Positions 8,357-16,645 of a DNA stretch of 64,000 nucleotides are shown here, piece after piece. The stretch covers positions 248,001 to 312,000 of the forward strand of contig JBBCXB010000001.1 in assembly GCA_037145635.1 (NCBI GenBank), given 5' to 3'. Numbering within the stretch: the first letter of the stretch is position 1; each line of letters starts with the position of its first letter. The translations under genes and the position numbers were made by a program. This stretch comes from JAATFS01 sp037145635 (GTDB lineage Bacteria; Pseudomonadota; Gammaproteobacteria; Xanthomonadales; Xanthomonadaceae). The notes beneath the pieces were generated by a model. It had not been told where the DNA came from, searched no databases, and saw nothing but the letters and a program-made list of their open reading frames with translations.

Positions 8357-9081
8357 TCGTAGAGCAGGTCCCAGACGCCATGGCCCAGGTTCTGGCCGCG
8401 GGTCTCGAAGTGCGTCTGCGGGCGCCAGGCCGGCCGCTCCACGTGGCCGCGCGGGCCGGCGCGGTTGGCCAGCCCCGGCGTGGCATCGAGCACGTCCCAC
8501 ATCTGCTCGGCGTAGTCCTGCCAGTCGGTGGCCGCGTGCAGGCGCCCGCCGGGGCGCAGCTTGCGCACCAGCAGCGCCGCGAATGCCGGCTGGATCAGGC
8601 GGCGCTTGTTGTGGCGCTTCTTGTGCCAGGGATCGGGGAAGTAGATCCGCACCTCGTCCAGTGCGCCATCGGCGATCTCCTGCTCGAGGACCTCCACCGC
8701 GTCGTGGTGGTACAGCCGCACATGGTCGCTGCCATCCTCGGCCAGTGCGTTGAGCAGGCGGCCCACGCCGGGCGCGTGCACCTCGATGCCGACGTAGTCG
8801 CGTGCCGGGTCCTGGCGCGCGGCGAAACGCAGCGCGGTGCCGTTGCCGAAGCCGATCTCCAGCACCTTGGGGGCCGCGCGGCCGAACAGCGCGTCGAGGT
8901 CGCGCGGCTGGCCGAGGAAGTCCACGCCGAAGCGCGGCCAGGCCTCGTCGAAGGCGCGTTGCTGGGCCGGGGTGAAGCGGCCCTGGCGCAGCACGAAGCT
9001 GCGGATCTGGCGGCGGCCTTCTTCCAGGGTGAACGGCTTGGGCGGCGCCTTGGCGCCATCGCTGGTGAACGGGTCGGTCAT
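8296..9081 (-). CDS. trmB: tRNA (guanine-N7)-methyltransferase TrmB
   Basis: A 261-residue SAM-dependent enzyme that makes m7G46 in the variable loop of tRNA. The SAM-binding glycine motif is VLEIGFGNGTALR, and the family signature is IYFPDPWHKKRHNKRRL. The C-terminal recognition segment has THFETRGQNLGHGVWDLLYDR. Homologues normally end about there. Here the frame continues for about 19 residues rich in Ser, Gly and Arg, encoded by the heptamer repeat element. The gene lies 13 bp after thiG and is probably the last gene of a thiS-thiG-trmB operon. Confidence 0.95.
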   Translation of the reverse strand: MTDPFTSDGAKAPPKPFTLEEGRRQIRSFVLRQGRFTPAQQRAFDEAWPRFGVDFLGQPRDLDALFGRAAPKVLEIGFGNGTALRFAARQDPARDYVGIEVHAPGVGRLLNALAEDGSDHVRLYHHDAVEVLEQEIADGALDEVRIYFPDPWHKKRHNKRRLIQPAFAALLVRKLRPGGRLHAATDWQDYAEQMWDVLDATPGLANRAGPRGHVERPAWRPQTHFETRGQNLGHGVWDLLYDRESGSVSGESERRSPAATG

Positions 9082-9094
9082 GGGGTGCGGGGTC

Positions 9095-9889
9095 TCATCC
9101 GATCAGGCCGTCGAGCGGGCTCGACGCCGAGGCGTTGCGCTTGCGCGGGATGCGGCCGGCCAGGAACGCCTCGCGTCCGGCCTCGACCGCCTTGCGCATC
9201 GCGCTGGCCATCAGCACCGGGTCGCGCGCGCCGGCGATGGCGGTGTTCATCAGCACGCCGTCGCAGCCCAGCTCCATCGCGATCGCGGCATCCGAGGCGG
9301 TGCCCACGCCGGCGTCGACGATGATCGGCACCTTGGCGTTCTCGACGATCTCCAGCAGGTTGTAGCGGTTCTGGATGCCCAGCCCCGAGCCGATCGGCGC
9401 GGCCAGCGGCATCACCGCCACACAGCCGATCTCCTCCAGGCGCTTGGCCAGGATCGGGTCGTCGGAGGTGTAGACCATCACGTGGAAGCCGTCGGCGACC
9501 AGTTGCTCGGCCGCCTTCAACGTCTGCACCACGTCCGGGTACAGCGTCCGGGCGTCGCCGAGCACCTCCAGCTTGGTCAGCGGATGGCCGTCGAGCAGTT
9601 CGCGTGCCAGCCGGCAGGTGCGCACCGCCTCCTCGGCGGTGTAGCAGCCGGCGGTGTTGGGCAGCAGGGTGAAGCGGTCCGGCGGCAGCACGTCGAGCAG
9701 GCTCGGCGCATCCGGGTCCTGGCCGATGTTCACGCGGCGGATCGCCACGGTGACGATCTCGGCCGCGGCGGCTTCGGTGGCGTGGCGGGTCTCGTCCAGG
9801 TCCTTGAACTTGCCGGTGCCGGTCAGCAGGCGCGAGCGGTAGGTCGTCCCGGCGATGGCCAGGGGATCGGAGGGCAGCAGGGTAGTCAT
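9095..9889 (-). CDS. thiG: thiazole synthase ThiG
   Basis: A 264-residue TIM-barrel enzyme that forms the thiazole phosphate ring of thiamine from deoxyxylulose phosphate, dehydroglycine and ThiS-thiocarboxylate. The Schiff-base lysine is in LTKLEVLGD. Other family marks are LLTGTGKF near the start, AVMPLAAPIGSGLGI, VDAGVGTASDAA and GVLMNTAIAGARDPV. It starts with ATG at 9889. thiS lies 47 bp upstream on the same strand and trmB 13 bp downstream. The pairing with its sulfur carrier confirms the function. No thiamine (TPP) riboswitch is evident in the short upstream region. Confidence 0.97.
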   Translation of the reverse strand: MTTLLPSDPLAIAGTTYRSRLLTGTGKFKDLDETRHATEAAAAEIVTVAIRRVNIGQDPDAPSLLDVLPPDRFTLLPNTAGCYTAEEAVRTCRLARELLDGHPLTKLEVLGDARTLYPDVVQTLKAAEQLVADGFHVMVYTSDDPILAKRLEEIGCVAVMPLAAPIGSGLGIQNRYNLLEIVENAKVPIIVDAGVGTASDAAIAMELGCDGVLMNTAIAGARDPVLMASAMRKAVEAGREAFLAGRIPRKRNASASSPLDGLIG

Positions 9890-9936
9890 GGCGCAATTAT
9901 CACCGATCGCGCGGGCAGGCGCCGGTCGCCGGCCCC

Positions 9937-10137
9937 TCAGCCGCCGCCGAGCGCGTGCACGATCTCGACCGTGTCGCCCTCCTGCAGGAGGTGCGCGGCG
10001 TGCAGGCCGCGCGGCACGATCTGGCCGTTGACCTCCACCGCCACGCGGCGTTCGGCCAGGCCCTCGTCGGCGAGCAGGCGGGACAGCGGGGTGTCTTGCG
10101 GGATCGCGCGGGCGGCGCCGTTGAGCTGGATGTTCAT
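9937..10137 (-). CDS. thiS: sulfur carrier protein ThiS
   Basis: A 66-residue ubiquitin-like protein that carries sulfur as a C-terminal thiocarboxylate to ThiG. The sequence begins MNIQLNGAARAIPQDTPLS and ends in the required Gly-Gly (HALGGG). A middle segment RVAVEVNGQIVPR is characteristic. It is the first gene of the thiS-thiG-trmB group and is divergent from the esterase autotransporter. The shared intergenic region of about 150 bp must hold both promoters. Confidence 0.95.
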   Translation of the reverse strand: MNIQLNGAARAIPQDTPLSRLLADEGLAERRVAVEVNGQIVPRGLHAAHLLQEGDTVEIVHALGGG

Positions 10138-10291
10138 GTCATCATTGTCGCATCGCGTGCCGGCCGGCACGCTTTTTCGCGTTATGCGGCACTGCAGCGT
10201 GAGCGTCGGCAAGGACGGTGGAAAGATCCGCCCATTCGCCGGCGTACGTGGGTGTCCGGTCCTGTTCCATCTCCTGAGGGGAGTTATCCGC

Positions 10292-12100
10292 ATGTCGTCG
10301 CACCGTCCGCTCCGTTCCCTGATGGCCGTGGCCATCGCCCTGGCCGCCGCCCCGGCGCTGGCCGAATCCACCTTCGACCAGACCGTGTTCTTCGGAGACA
10401 GCCTGACCGACAGCGGCTACTACCGTCCGCTGCTGCCCGCGTCCGTGCAGGCCGTCACCGGCAAGTTCACCAACAACCCGGGCTGGGTGTGGGCCGAGTA
10501 CGTGGCCGACTATTACGGCACCAACGCCTCGCCCAACGGCAACGGCCAGAGCGGCGACAACTATGCCGCCGGCGGCGCCCGCGTGCAGGCCAGCTCCACC
10601 AGCGTGCTCGGGGCCGCGCCGTCGCTGTCGACGCAGGTCAACAGCTACCTGGCCGCTACCGGCGGAGTCGCCAACCCGAATGCGCTGTACAGCGTCTGGG
10701 GCGGCGCCAACGACCTGCTGGCCGTGGCCGCCGCGCCCGCCCAGGCCCAGGCCATCATCGGCAGCGCCGTCACCGCCCAGGTCGGCCTGGTCGGCGCGCT
10801 GGAGAACGCCGGCGCCCGCTACGTCATGGTCACCACCATCCCCGACGTCGGCCTGACCCCGCGCTTCCGCGCCGGCGGCGCCGCGGCGATGGCGCAGGGC
10901 ACCGCGCTGGCCAGCACCTACAACACGGCGCTGTTCAACGGCCTGACCGCCGCCGGCCTGCGCGTGATCCCGGTCGACACCTTCCACCTGCTGCAGGAAG
11001 TGGTCGCCAACCCGGGCACCTACGGCTTCACCAACGTCACCGGCACCGCGTGCACCCTGACCCTGCCGCTGTGCAACCCGACCAGCCTGGTCAGCGCCGA
11101 TGCCGGCAGCACCTACGTGTTCGCCGACAGCATCCACCCGTCCACCGCCACCCACCAGATCCTGGGCGAGTACGCGCTGTCGATCCTGGAGGCGCCGCGC
11201 CTGCAGCAGGTGCTGACGCACTCGGCCCAGGTCACCGGCCGCGCGCGCGCCGACCAGGTCGCCTGGCACCTCGACGGCAAGCCCGACGCCGACGGCGCGC
11301 GCTGGTGGGGCAGCGTGCGCGGCGACATGCAGCGCTACGACCATGCCGACCTCTACGACGGCACCGCCCCGGCGGGCCTGTTCGGCGTGGACTGGACCCA
11401 GGGCGACGTGGTGTTCGGCGGCTTCGCCGGCTATGGCCACCTGGATGCGGACTTCGGCCAGGCCCGCGGCAGCTTCAAGCAGTCCGACACCACCCTGGGT
11501 GGCTTCTTCGGCTGGTACACCGGTCCGGTCTGGGTCAACGCCCAGGTCAGCTACAGCTGGCTGCGCTACGATGTCGACCGCCAGGTCAACCTCGGCCCGG
11601 CCACCCGCGAGCATTCCGGCTCGCCGGACGGCAGCAACCTCACCGCCGCGCTCAACGCCGGCTACGAGCTGGGCGAGGGCAGCTTCCGCCACGGCCCGGT
11701 GGTCGGCCTGACCTGGCAGAAGATCAAGCTCGACAGCTACACCGAGAGCAACGCCAGCGCCACCGCGCTGGGCTATGGCGACCAGGACATCGATTCGATG
11801 GTCGGCCGCGTCGGTTGGCAGGCGCGCCTGGAAGGCGGTGCGGTCAAGCCCTACGTGCAGGCGACCTACGACCACGAGTTCAAGGACGGCCAGGAGGCCA
11901 GCGCGTGGCTGCAGACCATGCCCGACGTGGGCATGTACTACGTGCCGGGTCTGGACCTGGACCGCAACTACGCCACCGTGGTGCTGGGCGCGCGCACCGG
12001 CGTCTGGGGCTTGCAGAGCAACTTCGGCGTGACCGCCACCACCGCGCAGAAGCGCGCGCGCGACGCGACGCTGTTCGTGAACTTCAGCGGCAGCTTCTGA
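10292..12100 (+). CDS. autotransporter esterase: GDSL/SGNH passenger with beta-barrel
   Basis: A 602-residue outer-membrane autotransporter of the EstA type, in which a lipase/esterase domain stays displayed on the surface. The signal peptide is about residues 1-24 (MAVAIALAAAPALAES). The catalytic Ser is in FFGDSLTDSG (about Ser37). The block with Gly and Asn is in VWGGANDLL, and the Asp-His pair is in DSIHPSTATHQ at about residue 280. From about residue 320 the sequence becomes an autotransporter barrel (alternating aromatic strands, GFFGWYTG) and ends in Phe, as BAM substrates do. The ATG at 10292 follows GGGGAG by ten bases. A GC-rich hairpin follows the stop. Confidence 0.92.
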   Translation: MSSHRPLRSLMAVAIALAAAPALAESTFDQTVFFGDSLTDSGYYRPLLPASVQAVTGKFTNNPGWVWAEYVADYYGTNASPNGNGQSGDNYAAGGARVQASSTSVLGAAPSLSTQVNSYLAATGGVANPNALYSVWGGANDLLAVAAAPAQAQAIIGSAVTAQVGLVGALENAGARYVMVTTIPDVGLTPRFRAGGAAAMAQGTALASTYNTALFNGLTAAGLRVIPVDTFHLLQEVVANPGTYGFTNVTGTACTLTLPLCNPTSLVSADAGSTYVFADSIHPSTATHQILGEYALSILEAPRLQQVLTHSAQVTGRARADQVAWHLDGKPDADGARWWGSVRGDMQRYDHADLYDGTAPAGLFGVDWTQGDVVFGGFAGYGHLDADFGQARGSFKQSDTTLGGFFGWYTGPVWVNAQVSYSWLRYDVDRQVNLGPATREHSGSPDGSNLTAALNAGYELGEGSFRHGPVVGLTWQKIKLDSYTESNASATALGYGDQDIDSMVGRVGWQARLEGGAVKPYVQATYDHEFKDGQEASAWLQTMPDVGMYYVPGLDLDRNYATVVLGARTGVWGLQSNFGVTATTAQKRARDATLFVNFSGSF

Positions 12101-12117
12101 CGGCCGCGTGCCACCGC

Positions 12118-12140
12118 GAGGGGCCGGCGACCGGCCCCTC
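12118..12140 (+). terminator. hairpin after esterase gene
   Basis: A 10-bp perfect stem (GAGGGGCCGG / CCGGCCCCTC) with a 3-base loop begins 17 bp after the esterase stop. The T-tract is poor, so termination may be partial. Confidence 0.6.
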
Positions 12141-12185
12141 GTTGCACAACACCGGGTCAGGCGCATAGACTGCACCCCACGCCGC

Positions 12186-12259
12186 GCGGGCGTAGCTCAA
12201 TGGTAGAGCTGTAGCTTCCCAAGCTACTGACGAGGGTTCGATTCCCTTCGCCCGCTCCA
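12186..12259 (+). tRNA. tRNA-Gly (anticodon CCC)
   Basis: A 74-nt cloverleaf can be folded by eye. The acceptor stem is GCGGGCG/CGCCCGC with discriminator U and an encoded CCA. The D-arm is GCTC...GAGC, and the anticodon stem is GTAGC/GCTAC with loop TTCCCAA, giving anticodon CCC. The T-arm contains GGTTCGATTCC. U73 is normal for bacterial tRNA-Gly. Its 3' end (12 nt) is repeated at 15651, and an integrase remnant lies just downstream, so the gene is a probable integration site that remains intact. Confidence 0.96.
12248..12259 (+). repeat. candidate attachment site, tRNA side
   Basis: TCGCCCGCTCCA, the 3' end of tRNA-Gly, is identical to 15651-15662. Site-specific integrases of this class commonly use tRNA 3' ends as core sites. 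Confidence 0.55.
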
Positions 12260-12317
12260 CTCCCGCAAGGGTGTCGGCGGAACGGACCGCTCCGCCATCT
12301 TCGGAGCGCTCCGCAAT

Positions 12318-12724
12318 TCAGCGGGTCGGGGTGGTTTTCGCGCCCTTCCGCACCTGCATGTAGATCTCCGTCGCGGTCACCGCGGCATGCCCCAGCTGGG
12401 CCGGTGCCTGCCGGATGTCGCCCGCCGGATCCGCCTGGTCCGTCCCCGCATGGGCGCGCAGGTCGAGGCATTGCGACTCGTCGTCGGCCACGCCGGCAGC
12501 CTTGCGCCTGGTCGAACCGGTAGCGCGTCGCCGCGCGCCGGGTGGCCAGCGCGTTCGCGTCCACGATCTGGCCGGGTAATGCGCAGGGTCAGGCCCCGCT
12601 TGCGTGCCGCGATCCGGTACGAAAGGGTCGCCAACTCGCCGGCTACCGCCCTCGTAAGCCTGCTGCTGGTGGTCCTTCCCTGGCGCACGACCAGCTCATC
12701 GGTGCCCAGTTGCCGCTCGTCAAT
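12318..12724 (-). pseudogene. tyrosine-recombinase (phage integrase) C-terminal remnant, frameshifted
   Basis: About 135 codons of integrase catalytic domain can be followed through three successive reading frames, so at least two frameshifts have occurred. The first frame gives DELVVRQGRT and TLSYRIAARKRGL. The second gives DANALATRRAATRYRFDQA. The third gives CLDLRAHAGTDQADPAGDIR, then APAQLGHAAVTATEIYMQV and a lysine-rich tail ending in TPTR and a stop. The catalytic Arg (DLRA), His (LGHA) and Tyr (EIYM) are still recognisable. A stop codon precedes the first frame, and the N-terminal arm-binding and core-binding domains are absent. The remnant lies 58 bp from the 3' end of tRNA-Gly and points toward it. 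Confidence 0.85.
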
Positions 12725-12826
12725 TTAGTGGGTTCTACACGGAGGGGCGGGTGAATGCGATCACGCAACCGTACCGGGAGGCAGGCACGGGCTGTTCGAG
12801 GAGCCGCCGGGATTTGGGGCCCACCT

Positions 12827-13747
12827 TTACCCTGGATTGCCGCCGACCCCTTGCAGCCGCGCCTGGATGAACTCCAGCAACGCCCGCACCCGCGCAGTGA
12901 CCGAATGGCGGTGACTGTAGGCGCCCAGCAATTGCAGCGGCGCAGGGCTTAGATCCAGCTGCACTGCCTGCAATCGGCCCGCGGCAAGATCTTCCTGGCA
13001 GGGGTAGGCCGCGACGATTGCGAAGCCCAGGCCCTGGCGCGCGCCCGCCACCGCAAGTTCCCCACTGTTGACGCGATAGCGGCTGCGCACGGGCACCTTG
13101 ACGATTTCGCCCGCAGCGTCGAGGAACTGCCAAGGCTGGCCCTTCAGTGCACTCACGGTGGTGATGCAAGGCAAGAACCTGAGTTCGCGCACCTGGCGCG
13201 GCATCCCGGTCCGGGCAAGTAGCGCGGGCGCAGCCACCACGATGCTGGACAGCGTCGCGAGTTCGCGGGTGATGTACGCACTGTCATCCTGGCGCCCCCG
13301 GTGGAAGACGATGGAGAGGTCCATGTCTTCCCGCAGCACTTCCAGGCCGGAGAGGCGCGTGTCGCATTCCAGTTCGATGCCGGGATGGAGACTGCAGAAT
13401 TCGGCGAGGATGGGAGCCAGCAGCCTCGGCGCCTCGTTGGGCATGCACATCCTCAGGGGCCCCTTCAGTTCGCGCTGTACGGCGCCGAGCTCCTCCTCCG
13501 TGGAGAGCAAGGTGTCGAGTAGCGGTTTGGCGCGCTCGTAAAGCAGCCTGCCGGCTTCCGTCATGCGCAGATGGCGAGTGCTGCGTTCCAGCAGGCGAAC
13601 TCCCAGCCTGCGCTCCAGCGAGGCGACGTGACGGCTGACGTTCGACGATGGCAGGGCCAGCAGGCGCGCCGCGGCGGAAAAGCTCTGCTCGTCCACCACG
13701 GCCACGTAGACACGGACGGTATTCAGGTCCAGGGCATTGCGCATCAT
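12827..13747 (-). CDS. LysR-family transcriptional regulator
   Basis: A 306-residue LysR regulator, probably controlling the divergent FAD monooxygenase. The winged helix-turn-helix is at about residues 5-64 (VYVAVVDEQSFSAAARLLAL, then RHVASLERRLGVRLLERSTR). The remainder is a type 2 periplasmic-binding fold that senses an unknown effector; the pattern with LEVLREDMDLSIVFHRGRQD and GLGFAIVAAYPCQEDL is like the CrgA/DmlR group. ATG at 13747 is taken; ATG at 13744 is equally possible. The 133-bp region between the divergent genes contains an imperfect inverted repeat. It lies inside the putative tRNA-Gly element. Confidence 0.88.
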   Translation of the reverse strand: MMRNALDLNTVRVYVAVVDEQSFSAAARLLALPSSNVSRHVASLERRLGVRLLERSTRHLRMTEAGRLLYERAKPLLDTLLSTEEELGAVQRELKGPLRMCMPNEAPRLLAPILAEFCSLHPGIELECDTRLSGLEVLREDMDLSIVFHRGRQDDSAYITRELATLSSIVVAAPALLARTGMPRQVRELRFLPCITTVSALKGQPWQFLDAAGEIVKVPVRSRYRVNSGELAVAGARQGLGFAIVAAYPCQEDLAAGRLQAVQLDLSPAPLQLLGAYSHRHSVTARVRALLEFIQARLQGVGGNPG

Positions 13748-13753
13748 TATCCC

Positions 13754-13780
13754 GAATGAGGTATCAAAATTTCTCAATTC
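13754..13780. promoter_or_regulatory. inverted repeat in LysR/monooxygenase intergenic region
   Basis: GAATGAG, 12 bases, then CTCAATTC forms a near-palindrome with the TGAG/CTCA core expected of a LysR-type T-N11-A site. It sits directly upstream of the regulator start in AT-rich sequence, as is typical of an autoregulatory binding site. Binding is inferred. Confidence 0.45.
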
Positions 13781-13880
13781 CCCATGCTATTTCGCAAAAT
13801 CGGCAGAGTCTAGGATGCACTCCCGCCCAGCGGATGCCCTGCAACGGCGTATCCGGGCGAATTGAAGAGGGTGCATTGGA

Positions 13881-15098
13881 ATGGAAATCGGAATACTGGG
13901 TGGCGGCATCGCCGGCTTGAGCGCGGCATTTGCATTGCACAGGCAGGGGCACGCCGTTCGCGTACATGAACGCCGGGCCGGGCCGGCGAGCATGGGGGCC
14001 GGGGTGACACTCTGGCCCAACGCCGGCTTCGTGCTGCAGGAACTTGGCCTGTTGGAGGATGTCGCGGCCGTGGGCGGGCGGCCATTGTCAGTGCACCGCA
14101 AAGACGCCGCGGGCGACTCGCTGGGAGGCCTGGACATCAGGGTGCTGGACCAGATCATGGGATACCCCACCCACACGATCCTGCGTCGGGACTTGCAGGG
14201 GGTGTTGCTGGACCATGTGGCACGCGCAGGTATCCCGGTGGAGTTCGGGCATCGAGTGGTAGCGATTGACCTGGATGCCGGCGGCAAGGCGGTGGCGCGG
14301 TTCGAGAACGGGGAGCGCATCCGTCCAGACCTGCTTGTCGGCGCGGATGGCCGCATGGACTCGGTGGCGCGCCGGTTCGTCGCGGGAGACAACACGCCGA
14401 TCTATCAGGGCTTTGTGAACTGGATCGGGGTCGCGCAAGGCAATGGGACATTGGTGAGCGACCTCGGGATCCAGGACTACTGGGGTACGGGCGATCGTTT
14501 CGGTTGCGTCGCGATCCGGACAGACTTGGTGTATTGGGCGGCCGCTCAGGCGCGGCCCTTGCCCGAGACGACGCCCGCCGCGGATATGCACAAGGAGGTC
14601 ATGGATCTGTTTGCAGGATGGCCCGAGCCTGTCGCCCGCCTCATCGAGGCCACGCCGGCGCACGCCATCCAGTTGATCGCCGTGCACGACTTGGAACCGC
14701 TGCACACGTGGAGCCGGGCAAACGTGCTGCTCATCGGCGATGCGGCGCACGCGCCGCTGCCGACCTCGGGCCAGGGAGCCTGTCAGGCGTTGGAGGACGC
14801 CTGGCATCTGGCGCGGTGCCTGGACGGGACTGACGGTTGCCTGGATGAAGCATTGCTGCGCTTCGCCGCGGTCCGCGAACCCAAGACCAGAAAGCTGGCG
14901 GAGCAGGGCCGGATGTTCGCGCGCGGCCTCTTCGCCAACGACCCCGAGGCCTGCCGTATCCGCAACGAGCGCGCCAAGGCGTCCGATGCGTTGCGCGATG
15001 CGCAGGCCATGGCGGCAGGATGGTCGCAGGGCCTGCCGATGGCCGACTGCACTCACACGGCGCCGGCAAGCGGCACGGGCAGCATGTACAGGCTATGA
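13881..15098 (+). CDS. FAD-dependent monooxygenase (PHBH fold)
   Basis: A 405-residue class A flavoprotein hydroxylase related to salicylate and urate hydroxylases. The N-terminal ADP-binding motif is GILGGGIAGLSAAFAL. The segment LLVGADGRMDSVARR gives the conserved DG motif, and LLIGDAAHAPLPTSGQGACQ is the second FAD motif with the active-site Pro. It would use NAD(P)H and oxygen to hydroxylate a small ring compound. The LysR gene is divergent and probably its regulator. The pair alone sits between tRNA-Gly plus integrase remnant and rimK, so it is likely cargo. The substrate cannot be read from sequence. Confidence 0.88.
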   Translation: MEIGILGGGIAGLSAAFALHRQGHAVRVHERRAGPASMGAGVTLWPNAGFVLQELGLLEDVAAVGGRPLSVHRKDAAGDSLGGLDIRVLDQIMGYPTHTILRRDLQGVLLDHVARAGIPVEFGHRVVAIDLDAGGKAVARFENGERIRPDLLVGADGRMDSVARRFVAGDNTPIYQGFVNWIGVAQGNGTLVSDLGIQDYWGTGDRFGCVAIRTDLVYWAAAQARPLPETTPAADMHKEVMDLFAGWPEPVARLIEATPAHAIQLIAVHDLEPLHTWSRANVLLIGDAAHAPLPTSGQGACQALEDAWHLARCLDGTDGCLDEALLRFAAVREPKTRKLAEQGRMFARGLFANDPEACRIRNERAKASDALRDAQAMAAGWSQGLPMADCTHTAPASGTGSMYRL

Positions 15099-15742
15099 AA
15101 GACAAGCGCGGTCCAGCCGTCGCATGGCATTCCCGGCCGCAAGGAGCAGGTCCATGACCCGCCGTAGCACCGGCCACCCGTTGCTTTCCTTGGGTGCGGC
15201 CAGGGCGGGGTGAGGGCACTGCCAGCCTGAGGGTGGAGGCCCTCCTTCCTTGAAGGCTCAAGTGGAAGGCGATCGAAGCAAGAACGTACCCACGCAGCCG
15301 GTGCTGTTCGCCAACGGCGACCTCGACCAGGTCAACACCATCGTCGGGAACCGCTCGGGCGAGCCGCCTGCTCGGACTTTGCGGTGACCCGCCTGCCCGG
15401 CGCGCACGGGCTGCGCTGGAATGCAGGGCCGACCTCGTCCGGGCCATCCGGAGCTGGCTCCGGGACAAGGCCCTTTGGCAAAGGTCGCCAAGGCGCCCGA
15501 CCTGGCCGCACCGGCGCCCGGCGAGGTGTCGCACCCGGCTGTTCGCCCGCGTTCCGCTAGGCTAAAGTGGCGCCCGAGGTACCGTTTCTCACTCCTTGGC
15601 CCGCTGGGGACGCTAGGTGGATCAGGGGTCGAGGGGGACGGGAACGTGCCTCGCCCGCTCCATCTTTCGGACCGCAAGGTCCGAGGCTGTCAGCCAACCG
15701 GTCGGGGCGGATGCGCCCGGGCCGCTCCGCGCGAATGCTGCG
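15099..15742. other. no convincing gene; repeat of tRNA 3' end near its right side
   Basis: No frame here has a recognisable domain. A forward frame of about 47 codons at 15243-15386 (VLFANGDLDQVNTIVGNRSG) has protein-like composition, so it may be a fragment, but I cannot assign it. A TAGGCTAAAGT-like -10 at about 15560 could serve rimK. The 12-bp copy of the tRNA-Gly end is at 15651. Confidence 0.5.
15651..15662 (+). repeat. candidate attachment site, distal side
   Basis: TCGCCCGCTCCA is an exact copy of the tRNA-Gly 3' terminus at 12248-12259, placed 80 bp before rimK. It would be the far end of the decayed element. Confidence 0.5.
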
Positions 15743-16645
15743 ATGAAGCTCGCCATCCTGTCCCGCAACAGCAAGCTCTATTCCACGCGTCGCCTGGTGG
15801 AGGCGGCCCGTGCCCGCGGGCATACGGTCCGCATCCTCGATCCGCTGCGCTGCTACATGCGCATCGCCGCCGACGGCTTCAGCCTGCACTACAAGGGCAA
15901 GCCGATCACCGGCTACGACGCGGTGATCCCGCGCATCGGCGCCTCGGTCACGCGCTACGCCACCGCCGTGCTGCGCCAGTTCGAGCTGATGGGCACGCAC
16001 ACGCCCAACCCGTCCGACGCCATCCTGCGTTCGCGCGACAAGCTGCGCGCGCATCAACTGCTGGCGGCGCAGGGCATCGACATGCCGGTGACGGTGTTCG
16101 GCGACAACCCCGACGACACCCAGGACCTGCTGTCGATGCTGGGCCCGCCGCCGCACGTGGTGAAGCTCAACGAGGGCGCCCAGGGCGCCGGCGTGATCCT
16201 GACCGAGAAGACCAGCGCGTCGCGCGGGGTGGTAGAGGCGCTGCGCGGCCTGTACGCCAATTTCCTGGTGCAGGAGTTCATCGGCGAGGCGGACGGCGCC
16301 GACCTGCGCTGCTTCGTGGTCGGCGACCGCGTGGTCGCGGCGATGCGGCGCCAGGCCGCCGACGGCGACTTCCGCTCCAACCTGCACCTGGGCGGCAGCG
16401 CCGAATGGGCGGAAGCCTCGCCGCAGGAACAGGACGTGGCGGTGCGCTCGGCGCGCGCGCTCGGCCTGGCGGTGGCCGGCGTGGACCTGATCCGGTCGCG
16501 GCGGGGGCCGCTGGTGCTGGAGGTCAATTCCACGCCCGGGCTGGAAGGGGTGGAGTCGGTCTGCGCCGTGGATGTGGCGGCGCAGATCGTGATCTACCTG
16601 GAAGGGCAGTGCCGTACGGTCCGCGCATCGCGACGGCCGTCTTAG
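15743..16645 (+). CDS. rimK: RimK-type ATP-grasp glutamate ligase
   Basis: A 300-residue ATP-grasp enzyme matching E. coli RimK in length, which adds glutamate residues to the C-terminus of ribosomal protein S6. It begins MKLAILSRNSKLYSTRRLVE. The ATP-binding loop is VVKLNEGAQGAGVIL. Metal and phosphate ligands are in VQEFIGEADGADLRCFVVG and LVLEVNSTPGLEG. ATG at 15743 is chosen by alignment to that standard N-terminus; the open frame extends upstream without homology. No strong Shine-Dalgarno is visible. The gene stands alone; an sRNA-like transcript and a two-component system follow. Confidence 0.93.
   Translation: MKLAILSRNSKLYSTRRLVEAARARGHTVRILDPLRCYMRIAADGFSLHYKGKPITGYDAVIPRIGASVTRYATAVLRQFELMGTHTPNPSDAILRSRDKLRAHQLLAAQGIDMPVTVFGDNPDDTQDLLSMLGPPPHVVKLNEGAQGAGVILTEKTSASRGVVEALRGLYANFLVQEFIGEADGADLRCFVVGDRVVAAMRRQAADGDFRSNLHLGGSAEWAEASPQEQDVAVRSARALGLAVAGVDLIRSRRGPLVLEVNSTPGLEGVESVCAVDVAAQIVIYLEGQCRTVRASRRPS

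Larger units (their letters stand above)
12248..15662. mobile_element. putative decayed integrative element at tRNA-Gly
   Basis: The segment is bounded by an exact 12-bp direct repeat, TCGCCCGCTCCA. One copy is the last 12 nt of tRNA-Gly including CCA (12248-12259) and the other is at 15651-15662, just before rimK. The tRNA-proximal end holds a phage-type integrase remnant whose 3' end points at the tRNA, the usual arrangement. The remaining content is a LysR regulator divergent from an FAD monooxygenase, plus several hundred bases without genes. Coding GC in the monooxygenase (38 of 60 in 14161-14220) is lower than in the flanking housekeeping genes. Element identity is inferred. Confidence 0.55.

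Noticed and set aside
9890..10291. A thiamine pyrophosphate riboswitch ahead of thiS
   Set aside because: The leader between thiS and the divergent esterase is only about 150 bp, and I could not find the conserved CTGAGA/ACCTGATCTGG elements in it.
12157..12564. A minus-strand frame ending in a GEGNRTLVSSLGS-like segment
   Set aside because: That segment is the reverse of the tRNA-Gly gene, a well-known false protein. Only part of the rest belongs to the integrase remnant.
15243..15386. A short plus-strand frame with protein-like composition
   Set aside because: Only about 47 codons, with no clear start site or family. It could be a gene fragment but cannot be supported as a gene.
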